The notes beneath the pieces were generated by a model. The model saw only the letters and a list, made by a program, of their open reading frames with translations, ran no database searches and had not been told where the DNA came from. 19,452 nucleotides of DNA from an uncultured Clostridium sp. (GTDB taxonomy: Bacteria; Bacillota; Clostridia; Lachnospirales; Lachnospiraceae), in NCBI GenBank assembly GCA_900543885.1, contig UQTA01000056.1:1-19452 (forward strand). Reading direction: 5' to 3'. The position numbers were made by a program, and so were the translations under genes. Shown piece after piece: positions 13,753-19,452 of the stretch (within the stretch, counting starts at the first letter, position 1; each line of letters starts with the position of its first letter).

Positions 13753-15305
13753 AACGTTCGATCAGGACTACATTTATAGGACTGTTTATAGGCCTGATGG
13801 CTATGGTTCTTCTGGCGGTATGGGCAATGAACAGCTTTTTTCTGGAAAATTACTATCTTAATGACAAAGTAAAGATTCTCCAGGATACTTATACCCAGCT
13901 CAATGAGTATGCAGTAGAAAAAGCTGCTGCCGGAGAAGATATTATGGATGATCTCCAAAGTCTTTATTCAAAAGACGGAGAACAAAATGAGATCACCCGG
14001 CTGATCCGAAATGTAAATGAGAAGTATAACATTACAGTGGTAATTGTAGATAGCACCAATGATGAAACTTATCCTTCTTTCTGGGATGGAAGATTCTTGG
14101 CAGATCGTGTTCAGGAATATATTCTGGGAAAACGTGGACCAAAAACAGATACACTGGTGCATGAGGAAAATTATACCATTGAGAAAAGCTTTGACCGTCA
14201 TTCAAAAAGCTTTTACCTGCAAAACTGGGGATTCTTTGAGGATAACAAGACCATTTTTATTATGTCCATGCCAATTGCCAGCATCCATGAAAGTGTAGAT
14301 CTGTCCAACCGGTTTATGGTTTATATCGGTCTCATTGCTTTGGCTGCAGGAAGCATCATCATGTATTTTGCAGGAAAAAAGATCACATCCCCAATCCTGT
14401 CTCTTGCAACGCTGTCTGAGCGCATGTCAGAACTGGATTTTGATGCCCGGTATACCGGTAATTCAGAGGATGAGATTGGTGTTTTAGGAAGAAGCATGAA
14501 TACTCTTTCAGAAAAACTGAAAGAAACCATAGGGGAATTAAAAACAGCAAATAATGAGCTGCAAAAGGATATTGAAGAGAAAATACGCATTGATGAAGCA
14601 CGAAAAGAATTTATTGCAAATGTATCCCATGAATTAAAAACACCGATTGCCCTGATCCAGGGATATGCAGAGGGCCTTACAGAAGGAATGGCAGAAGATC
14701 CGGACAGCAGGGATTATTACTGCGAAGTTATTCAGGATGAGGCAGGAAAAATGAATAAGATGGTTAAACAGCTTCTGACTCTGACTGCCCTTGAATTTGG
14801 CAATGATAAGCCGGTGATCGAGCAATTTGATCTGGTTGCGCTGATAAAAGGCGTGCTGTCATCGGCTAAGATTCTTCTTCAGCAAAAAGAGGCCAAAGTG
14901 ATCTTTGATGCAGATGAACCGGTTATGGTATGGGCTGATGAATTTAAGATCGAGGAAGTTGTAACCAATTATCTGAATAATGCCATGAACCATTTGGACG
15001 GAGAAAAGAAGATTGAGATCCGTTTGGAGAAAGATAATAAGGATGAAGTAAAGGTAACCGTATTTAATACAGGACAGAACATTCCAGAAGAAGATCTGGA
15101 CAAATTGTGGACGAAATTTTATAAAGTGGATAAAGCGCGCACCAGGGCGTATGGCGGAAGCGGAATCGGCCTTTCTATTGTAAAGGCGATCATGGATTCA
15201 CATAATAAGGCCTGTGGGGTAGCAAACGTAAAAGATGGTGTAGAGTTCTGGTTTACACTGGATGCAAGAATGGATTGCCTGGAGGCAAAGGAGAAAGAAG
15301 AGTGA
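13749..15305 (+). CDS. Membrane sensor histidine kinase
   Basis: The 518-residue kinase has a membrane helix at about 9-31, an extracytoplasmic sensor region of roughly 155 residues, a second helix at about 189-210, and a HAMP segment from ITSPILSLATLSERM to about 260. A helical linker leads to the HisKA box EFIANVSHELKTPIAL with phospho-accepting His294. The ATPase domain has the N-box NYLNNAMNH, VFNTGQNIPEEDL in place of the usual DxGxGI, the F-box LWTKFYKVDKAR and the G2 box GGSGIGLSIVKAIM. Key residues look intact. The sensor domain has no motif I recognise. The start overlaps the regulator stop by 4 nt, and the gene's own stop overlaps the next start (GTGA), which ties signalling to the redox genes. 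Confidence 0.95.
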   Translation: MKRSIRTTFIGLFIGLMAMVLLAVWAMNSFFLENYYLNDKVKILQDTYTQLNEYAVEKAAAGEDIMDDLQSLYSKDGEQNEITRLIRNVNEKYNITVVIVDSTNDETYPSFWDGRFLADRVQEYILGKRGPKTDTLVHEENYTIEKSFDRHSKSFYLQNWGFFEDNKTIFIMSMPIASIHESVDLSNRFMVYIGLIALAAGSIIMYFAGKKITSPILSLATLSERMSELDFDARYTGNSEDEIGVLGRSMNTLSEKLKETIGELKTANNELQKDIEEKIRIDEARKEFIANVSHELKTPIALIQGYAEGLTEGMAEDPDSRDYYCEVIQDEAGKMNKMVKQLLTLTALEFGNDKPVIEQFDLVALIKGVLSSAKILLQQKEAKVIFDADEPVMVWADEFKIEEVVTNYLNNAMNHLDGEKKIEIRLEKDNKDEVKVTVFNTGQNIPEEDLDKLWTKFYKVDKARTRAYGGSGIGLSIVKAIMDSHNKACGVANVKDGVEFWFTLDARMDCLEAKEKEE

Positions 15306-15826
15306 AGCGAAAATTAATCGTGTTGTTTGCAACGATTGCGTTTTTAGCAGGATTTGGAGCTATGCTGCACTCACCATCATCCATTATGGATGCAGTAACA
15401 GGCGCAACTCCCAAATCAAAAAAAGCAGCGCAGGAAGCGGCACAGATGGAAGAAATTTATATTTTAGGTGTTAATTCTCATGCAGGGGATGGTTTGGATG
15501 AGGGATTGCGCGAGATCATAAAAAAAGCAGCTGCAGGGGAAGAAAATCTTATACTGTCAGATGACAGGCAGAGACAATTATCGGTATACGTTTTAAAAAC
15601 AGACAAAGCTCTTTTAGAGTATGCCCATACATTGGCAGATAAGCTGGAAAAAGCAGGTGTCCATGTGAAGATAAAAGCATTTGGTGAGACTATGCTGCGT
15701 TCCAGGATCGTCAGTGAAAAATACCAGATGTTCCTTGCTTCGAACGATATACTGGAAATGGAAGAACTAAAACAGATCGATTACAGCTTAGTAAACAGTG
15801 AGAAAATGGGAGGAGCCGGGGCATGA
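15302..15826 (+). CDS. Membrane-anchored protein with an FMN flavinylation motif
   Basis: I do not recognise a full family. The 174-residue product starts at GTG 15302, which overlaps the kinase stop by 4 nt and has AAAGGAG 8 nt upstream. It begins with basic residues and one hydrophobic helix (about 5-22), so the rest should face outside. DAVTGAT at 30-36 fits the D-x-x-[ST]-G-A-[ST] site where ApbE links FMN to Thr in NqrC/RnfG and FMN_bind proteins; here Thr36 would be the acceptor. The usual FMN_bind domain before this motif is absent. The remainder (about 50-150) is a mixed alpha/beta region, weakly like part of a solute-binding protein (EYAHTLADKLEKAGVHVKIK). Its position before cytochrome b and FrdAB-like genes suggests an extracytoplasmic flavin electron carrier. 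No apbE is in the window. Confidence 0.7.
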   Translation: MKRKLIVLFATIAFLAGFGAMLHSPSSIMDAVTGATPKSKKAAQEAAQMEEIYILGVNSHAGDGLDEGLREIIKKAAAGEENLILSDDRQRQLSVYVLKTDKALLEYAHTLADKLEKAGVHVKIKAFGETMLRSRIVSEKYQMFLASNDILEMEELKQIDYSLVNSEKMGGAGA

Positions 15827-16362
15827 GAAAAGCAAATACCATATTGTCAGCGATACTGCTGGTGATTTTTATGCTTCATGGTATTGCAGGGACTTTTTCC
15901 CTGCTTGGGATCGAAAGCATGGCAACAGCTATTTTGGCATGGATCGGTGCAGTGGTCCTGGCAGCTCATACGGTTCTGGGAATTTTACTTACAATACAGA
16001 CCGTGCGGATTTCTAAGTCTCAGGAGAAGCGATATATAAACGAAAACGCGCTGTTTTGGGCTAGAAGAGCCAGCGGCCTGGCAATATTGATCTTGATGTT
16101 TTTTCACCTGGGTGTGTTTGGCGGGGTGCGGGAAGGAACCTATGTACTATTTCCTTTTACAACGGTCAAGCTGATCATGCAGCTGCTGCTGGTTGCAGCA
16201 TTTTTTCTGCATCTGTTTATCAATATACGCCCGCTGCTGGTGTCATTGGGGATTATGACAGATAAAGAACATCGCAGTGATATTTATCTGGTTTTATCTG
16301 TTTTGCTTCTTTTCATTACAGGGGCAATTATTATCTATTATATTGGATGGCATACTTTATGA
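15823..16362 (+). CDS. Five-helix membrane cytochrome b-like subunit (succinate dehydrogenase/fumarate reductase anchor)
   Basis: The 179-residue protein has five hydrophobic helices, at about 7-29, 33-59, 82-103, 113-142 and 153-175. Helices 1-4 each contain one histidine (His19, His49, His95, His130). Type-B quinone-linked succinate dehydrogenases and fumarate reductases have a single five-helix cytochrome b with two bis-His haems, so the pattern fits a di-haem quinone-reactive anchor. The link is by topology and context rather than clear sequence similarity; at 179 residues it is shorter than classical type-B subunits. GGGAGGAG precedes the ATG. Both ends overlap neighbouring genes by 4 nt (ATGA). 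It would pass electrons between quinone, the iron-sulfur subunit and possibly the flavin carrier encoded just upstream. Confidence 0.72.
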   Translation: MRKANTILSAILLVIFMLHGIAGTFSLLGIESMATAILAWIGAVVLAAHTVLGILLTIQTVRISKSQEKRYINENALFWARRASGLAILILMFFHLGVFGGVREGTYVLFPFTTVKLIMQLLLVAAFFLHLFINIRPLLVSLGIMTDKEHRSDIYLVLSVLLLFITGAIIIYYIGWHTL

Positions 16363-17912
16363 AAAAGACGATGATCATTGTGGGAGCAGGTCTGGCAGGC
16401 CTGGCGGCAGCCTTAAAGGCAGCAAAGGAAGGATTTGATGTAAAATTAATATCTTCTTTTCCTTCGGAGCGTGCACAGTCTGTTATGGCTGAAGGCGGTA
16501 TCAATGCTGCTCTTGATACCCAAAAGGAAGGTGACAGTCCAAAACAGCATTATGAAGATACGGTAAATGCAGGCTGCGGCCTTGCAGATCCCAATGCTGT
16601 ATGGAATATGACACAGGCTGCTCCGAATCTGGTACGGTGGCTGCATAGGATCGGGGTGCAGTTTAATACATGCGGCTTTGATGAGATTGATTTGAGAAAT
16701 CTGGGAGGTCAGAAAAAGAAGCGTACAGCATTCGCTAAAAGTGATACAGGAAAGCAGCTGATGACTGCCATGATCGATGCTGTGCGGCAAAAAGAAGCAG
16801 AGGGATCTGTGGAACGCTTTTCACATCATTCATTTCAGACATTGCTGATACATAATGGCATTTGTCTGGGATGCCAGATCCGAGATGATTATGCAGGAGA
16901 GATACTGCAGCTTGCAGGAAATGCAGTGATCATTGCTTCAGGAGGGATTAATGGTCTGTTTGGAGATACGACTGGTTCTCTGGCGAATACAGGTGAAGTA
17001 ACAGCAGAATTGTTCCGCTTAGGAATTCCTATGGCAAATCTGGAAATGATCCAGTTTCATCCTACTACGGTAGAACTTGGAGGAAAACGGATGCTGATCA
17101 GTGAAGCTGCGAGGGGAGAAGGAGGACGTCTGTTTGCGTATAAGAATGGAATACCATGGTATTTTATGGAAGAACGATATCCTGAAATGGGAAATCTGAT
17201 GCCACGTGATATAACAGCAAGAGAAATCTGGAAAGTCAGCCGGGAAAATGAAGTTTTTTTAGATATGACAGAAATACCAAAAGAGGTAACAGAGAAAAAA
17301 TTAGCAGGACTTATTAATGATTGCCAGACATATTTACATAAAGATATAAGAAAATCCCCCATACCTGTGTATCCTGGAATCCACTATTTTATGGGTGGCA
17401 TTTATGTGGATGAAAAACACAGGACAGTGATGAAAAATCTTTACACAGCAGGAGAATGCTGTGCTCAGTACCATGGAGCAAACCGTTTAGGAGGAAATTC
17501 CCTTCTGGGAGCAATCTATGGTGGAATGATTGCTGCACAAACAGCTTGTGAAGAGGTGAAAAATCAGGATCTGCCAGAATGGGAAAAAGAAACAGCGGAT
17601 TATAATGAACCAGTTTTGAAAAAAGCTGAAAAGAAACAGATCAATGAAATCATGTTGTCGGCAATGGGAGTTGTAAGAAAAGAAGAAACATTAAAAAATG
17701 GATTGGCTCAGCTGCAGAAGATAGAAGGAAAAGTTTCACTGTTGGGGCAGGCGGTTATAAAAAGCGCATTGGAAAGAAAAGAAAGCCGTGGTGCACATTG
17801 GCGGGAAGATTATCCTGAAAGGGATGACAGAAACTTTTATAAAACTACGATCGTGCAGTATGATGCAGAGGGAATCCATGTTTCATGGAAAGAAATCCCC
17901 CAAAGGCGGTGA
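16359..17912 (+). CDS. FAD-dependent fumarate reductase/succinate dehydrogenase-like flavoprotein subunit
   Basis: This is a member of the FrdA/SdhA/NadB flavoprotein family, which interconverts fumarate and succinate or oxidises aspartate. The 517-residue product has the FAD-binding start IIVGAGLAGLAAALKAA, SVMAEGGINAA, FHPTTVELGGKRMLISEAARG with the family's catalytic Arg region, RDITAREI, HYFMGGIYVD and the FAD-closing NLYTAGECCA, GANRLGGNSLLGAIYGG. The histidine that binds FAD covalently in FrdA/SdhA (RSHxVxAQGG) is Gln40 here (RAQSVMAEGG), so FAD should be non-covalent, as in NadB. Linkage to FrdB-like and cytochrome b-like genes favours a fumarate/succinate enzyme over NadB. I chose ATG 16359 (4-nt overlap); ATG 16347 is possible. 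It is somewhat shorter than typical FrdA (about 580-600). Confidence 0.88.
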   Translation: MKKTMIIVGAGLAGLAAALKAAKEGFDVKLISSFPSERAQSVMAEGGINAALDTQKEGDSPKQHYEDTVNAGCGLADPNAVWNMTQAAPNLVRWLHRIGVQFNTCGFDEIDLRNLGGQKKKRTAFAKSDTGKQLMTAMIDAVRQKEAEGSVERFSHHSFQTLLIHNGICLGCQIRDDYAGEILQLAGNAVIIASGGINGLFGDTTGSLANTGEVTAELFRLGIPMANLEMIQFHPTTVELGGKRMLISEAARGEGGRLFAYKNGIPWYFMEERYPEMGNLMPRDITAREIWKVSRENEVFLDMTEIPKEVTEKKLAGLINDCQTYLHKDIRKSPIPVYPGIHYFMGGIYVDEKHRTVMKNLYTAGECCAQYHGANRLGGNSLLGAIYGGMIAAQTACEEVKNQDLPEWEKETADYNEPVLKKAEKKQINEIMLSAMGVVRKEETLKNGLAQLQKIEGKVSLLGQAVIKSALERKESRGAHWREDYPERDDRNFYKTTIVQYDAEGIHVSWKEIPQRR

Positions 17913-17916
17913 AAAA

Positions 17917-18618
17917 ATGATATACAGGATCCGGATCAAACGACAGAAAAATAAAGAATCAACGCCGTATTGGCAGGAATTTGAATATAGTGGAGAGCAG
18001 GATGCGTCCATTGCGGCAGTTTTAAACGAACTAAACAGCAGAGAAACGTTAATGGATTGCGATGGGAAAGAAGCAGATGAGATCCAGTGGGAATGCGGAT
18101 GTATGGTCAGAAAATGCGGGGCATGTGCCATGCGTATTAATGGACGTCCACGTTTAGCCTGTGATACTTTTTTACACACATTAAAAAGCAGGAATATAAC
18201 ATTAGAACCACTTAGCAAATTCCCGCTGGTCAAAGATCTGATCGTTGATCGCTCTGCAGTATTTAAAAATTTGAAAAAAGCAGATCTGTGGCTGGAAAGT
18301 GAAGCATATATGTCCAGCTATACACATGAATCAAGATACCAGTCAGCAAAATGCTTATTATGTGGATGCTGTCTTGAAGTATGTCCTAACTTTTCTATAG
18401 ACGGCGATTTTTCAGGAGCAGTTGTCCCGGTAAATGCGTTTCGGATTTTGAATGAAGAGCAGAACAATGAACATAAGGGAAAAATTGCAGCTGGGTACAA
18501 AAAAATGTTTTTTGAAGGATGTGGAAAATCTCTCTCATGTCAGAACATATGTCCTGCAGAAATTCCGGTTGAGGAATTAATGGTGCGATCTAATGCGGCG
18601 GCAGTTTGGAAACGATAG
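17917..18618 (+). CDS. Fumarate reductase/succinate dehydrogenase-like iron-sulfur subunit
   Basis: The 233-residue protein carries all three cluster motifs of FrdB/SdhB. The [2Fe-2S] site is C-MVRK-C-GA-C-AM with the distal Cys in RPRLAC. The [4Fe-4S] site is CLLCGCCLEVCP, and the [3Fe-4S]-type site is CGKSLSCQNICP (C-x5-C-x3-CP, as in SdhB). It would wire electrons between the flavoprotein and the membrane cytochrome. The ATG at 17917 lies 4 nt after the flavoprotein stop, with AAAGGCGG upstream. An in-frame extension to 17788 overlaps the previous gene and is not supported. The N-terminal region (YRIRIKRQ) fits the plant-type ferredoxin fold. Confidence 0.92.
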   Translation: MIYRIRIKRQKNKESTPYWQEFEYSGEQDASIAAVLNELNSRETLMDCDGKEADEIQWECGCMVRKCGACAMRINGRPRLACDTFLHTLKSRNITLEPLSKFPLVKDLIVDRSAVFKNLKKADLWLESEAYMSSYTHESRYQSAKCLLCGCCLEVCPNFSIDGDFSGAVVPVNAFRILNEEQNNEHKGKIAAGYKKMFFEGCGKSLSCQNICPAEIPVEELMVRSNAAAVWKR

Positions 18619-18641
18619 AAGAATAAGTGCGGGATAATAGT

Positions 18642-18971
18642 ATGAGTGTGCAGAATATAGACACACAGAAAGGAAAGATTGTGAATTTTATAGGCTTAGT
18701 GATCGCGGCAGCAACCTTTTTACTGATTGGATCGTTCCATGTGGTTGTAATAAAATGTGAATATTACTTTGGAAAAGAAGTGTGGCCTTTTTTTGGCCTT
18801 ATTGGCGGCCTGTCTTTGCTCATTTCCGTAATACTAGCAGATGTGTTGTGGAGTGTTCTTGTGGCAGTATTTGGAATTACCTGTATCTGGAGTATTAAGG
18901 AATTATTTGAGCAGGAAAAAAGGGTTCAAAAAGGATGGTTTCCTATGAATCCAAAGCGTAAGAAAAAGTAA
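18642..18971 (+). CDS. DUF4491 membrane protein
   Basis: The 109-residue product has three hydrophobic helices (about 13-36, 47-68 and 70-88) and ends in a basic tail. IVNFIGLVIAAATFLLIG, then FHVVVIKCEYYFG, and the C-terminal LFEQEKRVQKGWFPMNPKRK match the DUF4491 family of gut Clostridia and Bacteroidetes, whose function is unknown. I chose the ATG at 18642 (GGGATA upstream, weak); GTG 18627 would add five residues. It lies 23 nt after the iron-sulfur gene with no visible terminator or promoter between, so it may be the last gene of that operon. Whether it takes part in the redox complex is unknown. Confidence 0.82.
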   Translation: MSVQNIDTQKGKIVNFIGLVIAAATFLLIGSFHVVVIKCEYYFGKEVWPFFGLIGGLSLLISVILADVLWSVLVAVFGITCIWSIKELFEQEKRVQKGWFPMNPKRKKK

Positions 18972-19000
18972 AACAATAAGGAAAACACAAACTGTTCCAC

Positions 19001-19037
19001 AAAAAGCTGCAAAAAAGTTGGAGAAAAAACAAAAAAA
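19001..19037. promoter_or_regulatory. Phased A-tracts upstream of rRNA promoter P1 (UP-like region)
   Basis: A-runs at 19001-19005, 19011-19016, 19024-19029 and 19031-19037 are spaced by about one helical turn and end 4 nt before the P1 -35 hexamer. This is the position of UP elements that bind the RNA polymerase alpha subunit and boost rRNA transcription. DNA bending is also likely. Confidence 0.6.
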
Positions 19038-19041
19038 CTTA

Positions 19042-19070
19042 TTGACAAACAGTTGCTGGTTTGATATTAT
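19042..19070 (+). promoter_or_regulatory. rRNA operon promoter P1
   Basis: A perfect TTGACA (19042-19047), 17-nt spacer and TATTAT (19065-19070) with TGA before it (extended -10). It shares TTGACAAACAG and TGATATTAT with P2. An overlapping TATAAT at 19068-19073 would give a 20-nt spacer and is less likely to be the -10. Confidence 0.85.
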
Positions 19071-19135
19071 AATCTTCGCTCTTGAGAGAGCAGCAAACGT
19101 TTCGAAAGAAATGAAAAAATAAATTGAAAAAGTTG

Positions 19136-19164
19136 TTGACAAACAGAAAAACACATGATATTAT
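19136..19164 (+). promoter_or_regulatory. rRNA operon promoter P2
   Basis: TTGACA (19136-19141), 17-nt spacer and TATTAT (19159-19164) with TGA just upstream. It lies exactly 94 bp downstream of P1 and is nearly the same in core sequence; an A-rich stretch (19113-19131) precedes it. Transcription should begin near 19171, about 195 nt before 16S rRNA. Confidence 0.85.
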
Positions 19165-19170
19165 ATCAGA

Positions 19171-19365
19171 GTTGCTGTTGAACAAGTTAGCAACAACGAA
19201 CCTTGATAATTGAAGATTAAACAGTATGTAAAACCCTGAAAATTCAGAAAATTAAAAAGGTCTGGTTTAGACCTTTGGATTTGAGAAAATTCAGAACAAA
19301 AACCAAGTAATGAAGGTTTAGGATCAATTAGCCAAGCTAAGTAATCCGAACTTCGATCAACTTTT
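19171..19365 (+). ncRNA. rRNA operon leader (pre-16S 5' spacer)
   Basis: This transcribed leader begins with a GTTGCT/AGCAAC hairpin (19171-19176 with 19189-19194). CCTTGATAATTGAA (19201-19214) resembles sequences common around clostridial rRNA genes. AAAGGTCT (19256-19263) and AGACCTTT (19269-19276) form an 8-bp hairpin. A 12-bp direct repeat GAAAATTCAGAA occurs at 19238-19249 and 19285-19296. The leader should also pair with sequence beyond the 16S 3' end to form the processing stem, which cannot be checked here. Confidence 0.65.

Positions 19366-19452
<87 letters not shown>

Noticed and set aside
16359..17912. L-aspartate oxidase (NadB) as identity of the flavoprotein
   Set aside because: The missing FAD histidine would allow it, but there is no nadA or nadC nearby, and the gene is coupled to iron-sulfur and cytochrome b-like subunits. 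It remains a minor alternative.
17788..17916. N-terminal extension of the iron-sulfur subunit
   Set aside because: It lies inside the flavoprotein gene, and the ATG at 17917 matches the start of the ferredoxin domain.

Overview
The window looks like chromosomal DNA of a Gram-positive anaerobe of the Clostridia, most likely a Lachnospiraceae member. The evidence is the gene order infB-rbfA-nrnA-truB-ribF-rpsO-pnp-gltX, the strong AGGAGG-type ribosome sites, the extended -10 promoters, a DUF4491 gene, and a 16S rRNA 5' end of clostridial type. Every gene I can support lies on the + strand, and no tRNA or CRISPR array was seen. The species call is inference.

Positions 1-5586 are a translation and RNA-maturation operon: the 3' part of infB (its start is off the left edge, and a 33-bp tandem repeat encodes its linker), then rbfA, nrnA, truB and ribF, tightly spaced or overlapping by 4 nt. 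At the ribF 3' end sits a 149-bp MITE-like element. It has perfect 14-bp terminal inverted repeats and lies exactly between two copies of a 9-bp direct repeat. It replaces the last codons of ribF; removing it on paper restores a different C-terminus. A candidate promoter and leader, rpsO, a hairpin-rich spacer and pnp follow.

Positions 8528-12890 hold gltX, a UvrD/PcrA-like helicase, a cobO-type corrinoid adenosyltransferase and a small acidic DUF1292 protein, closed by an intrinsic terminator.

Positions 12891-18971 are the most distinctive part. An extended -10 promoter without a good -35, preceded by two 7-bp direct repeats one helical turn apart, drives an OmpR-type response regulator and a sensor kinase. 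These are translationally coupled (4-nt overlaps) to a small membrane-anchored protein carrying an ApbE-type flavinylation motif (DAVTGAT), a five-helix membrane protein with one histidine in each of four helices (di-haem cytochrome b pattern), a FrdA/SdhA-like flavoprotein whose usual FAD-linking histidine is glutamine, and a FrdB/SdhB-like iron-sulfur protein. I infer a regulated membrane electron-transfer module of the fumarate reductase/succinate dehydrogenase class, with an extra extracytoplasmic flavin carrier. A DUF4491 membrane protein gene follows.

Positions 18972-19452 are the start of an rRNA operon: phased A-tracts, two nearly identical promoters 94 bp apart, a structured leader, and the first ~87 nt of 16S rRNA running off the right edge.
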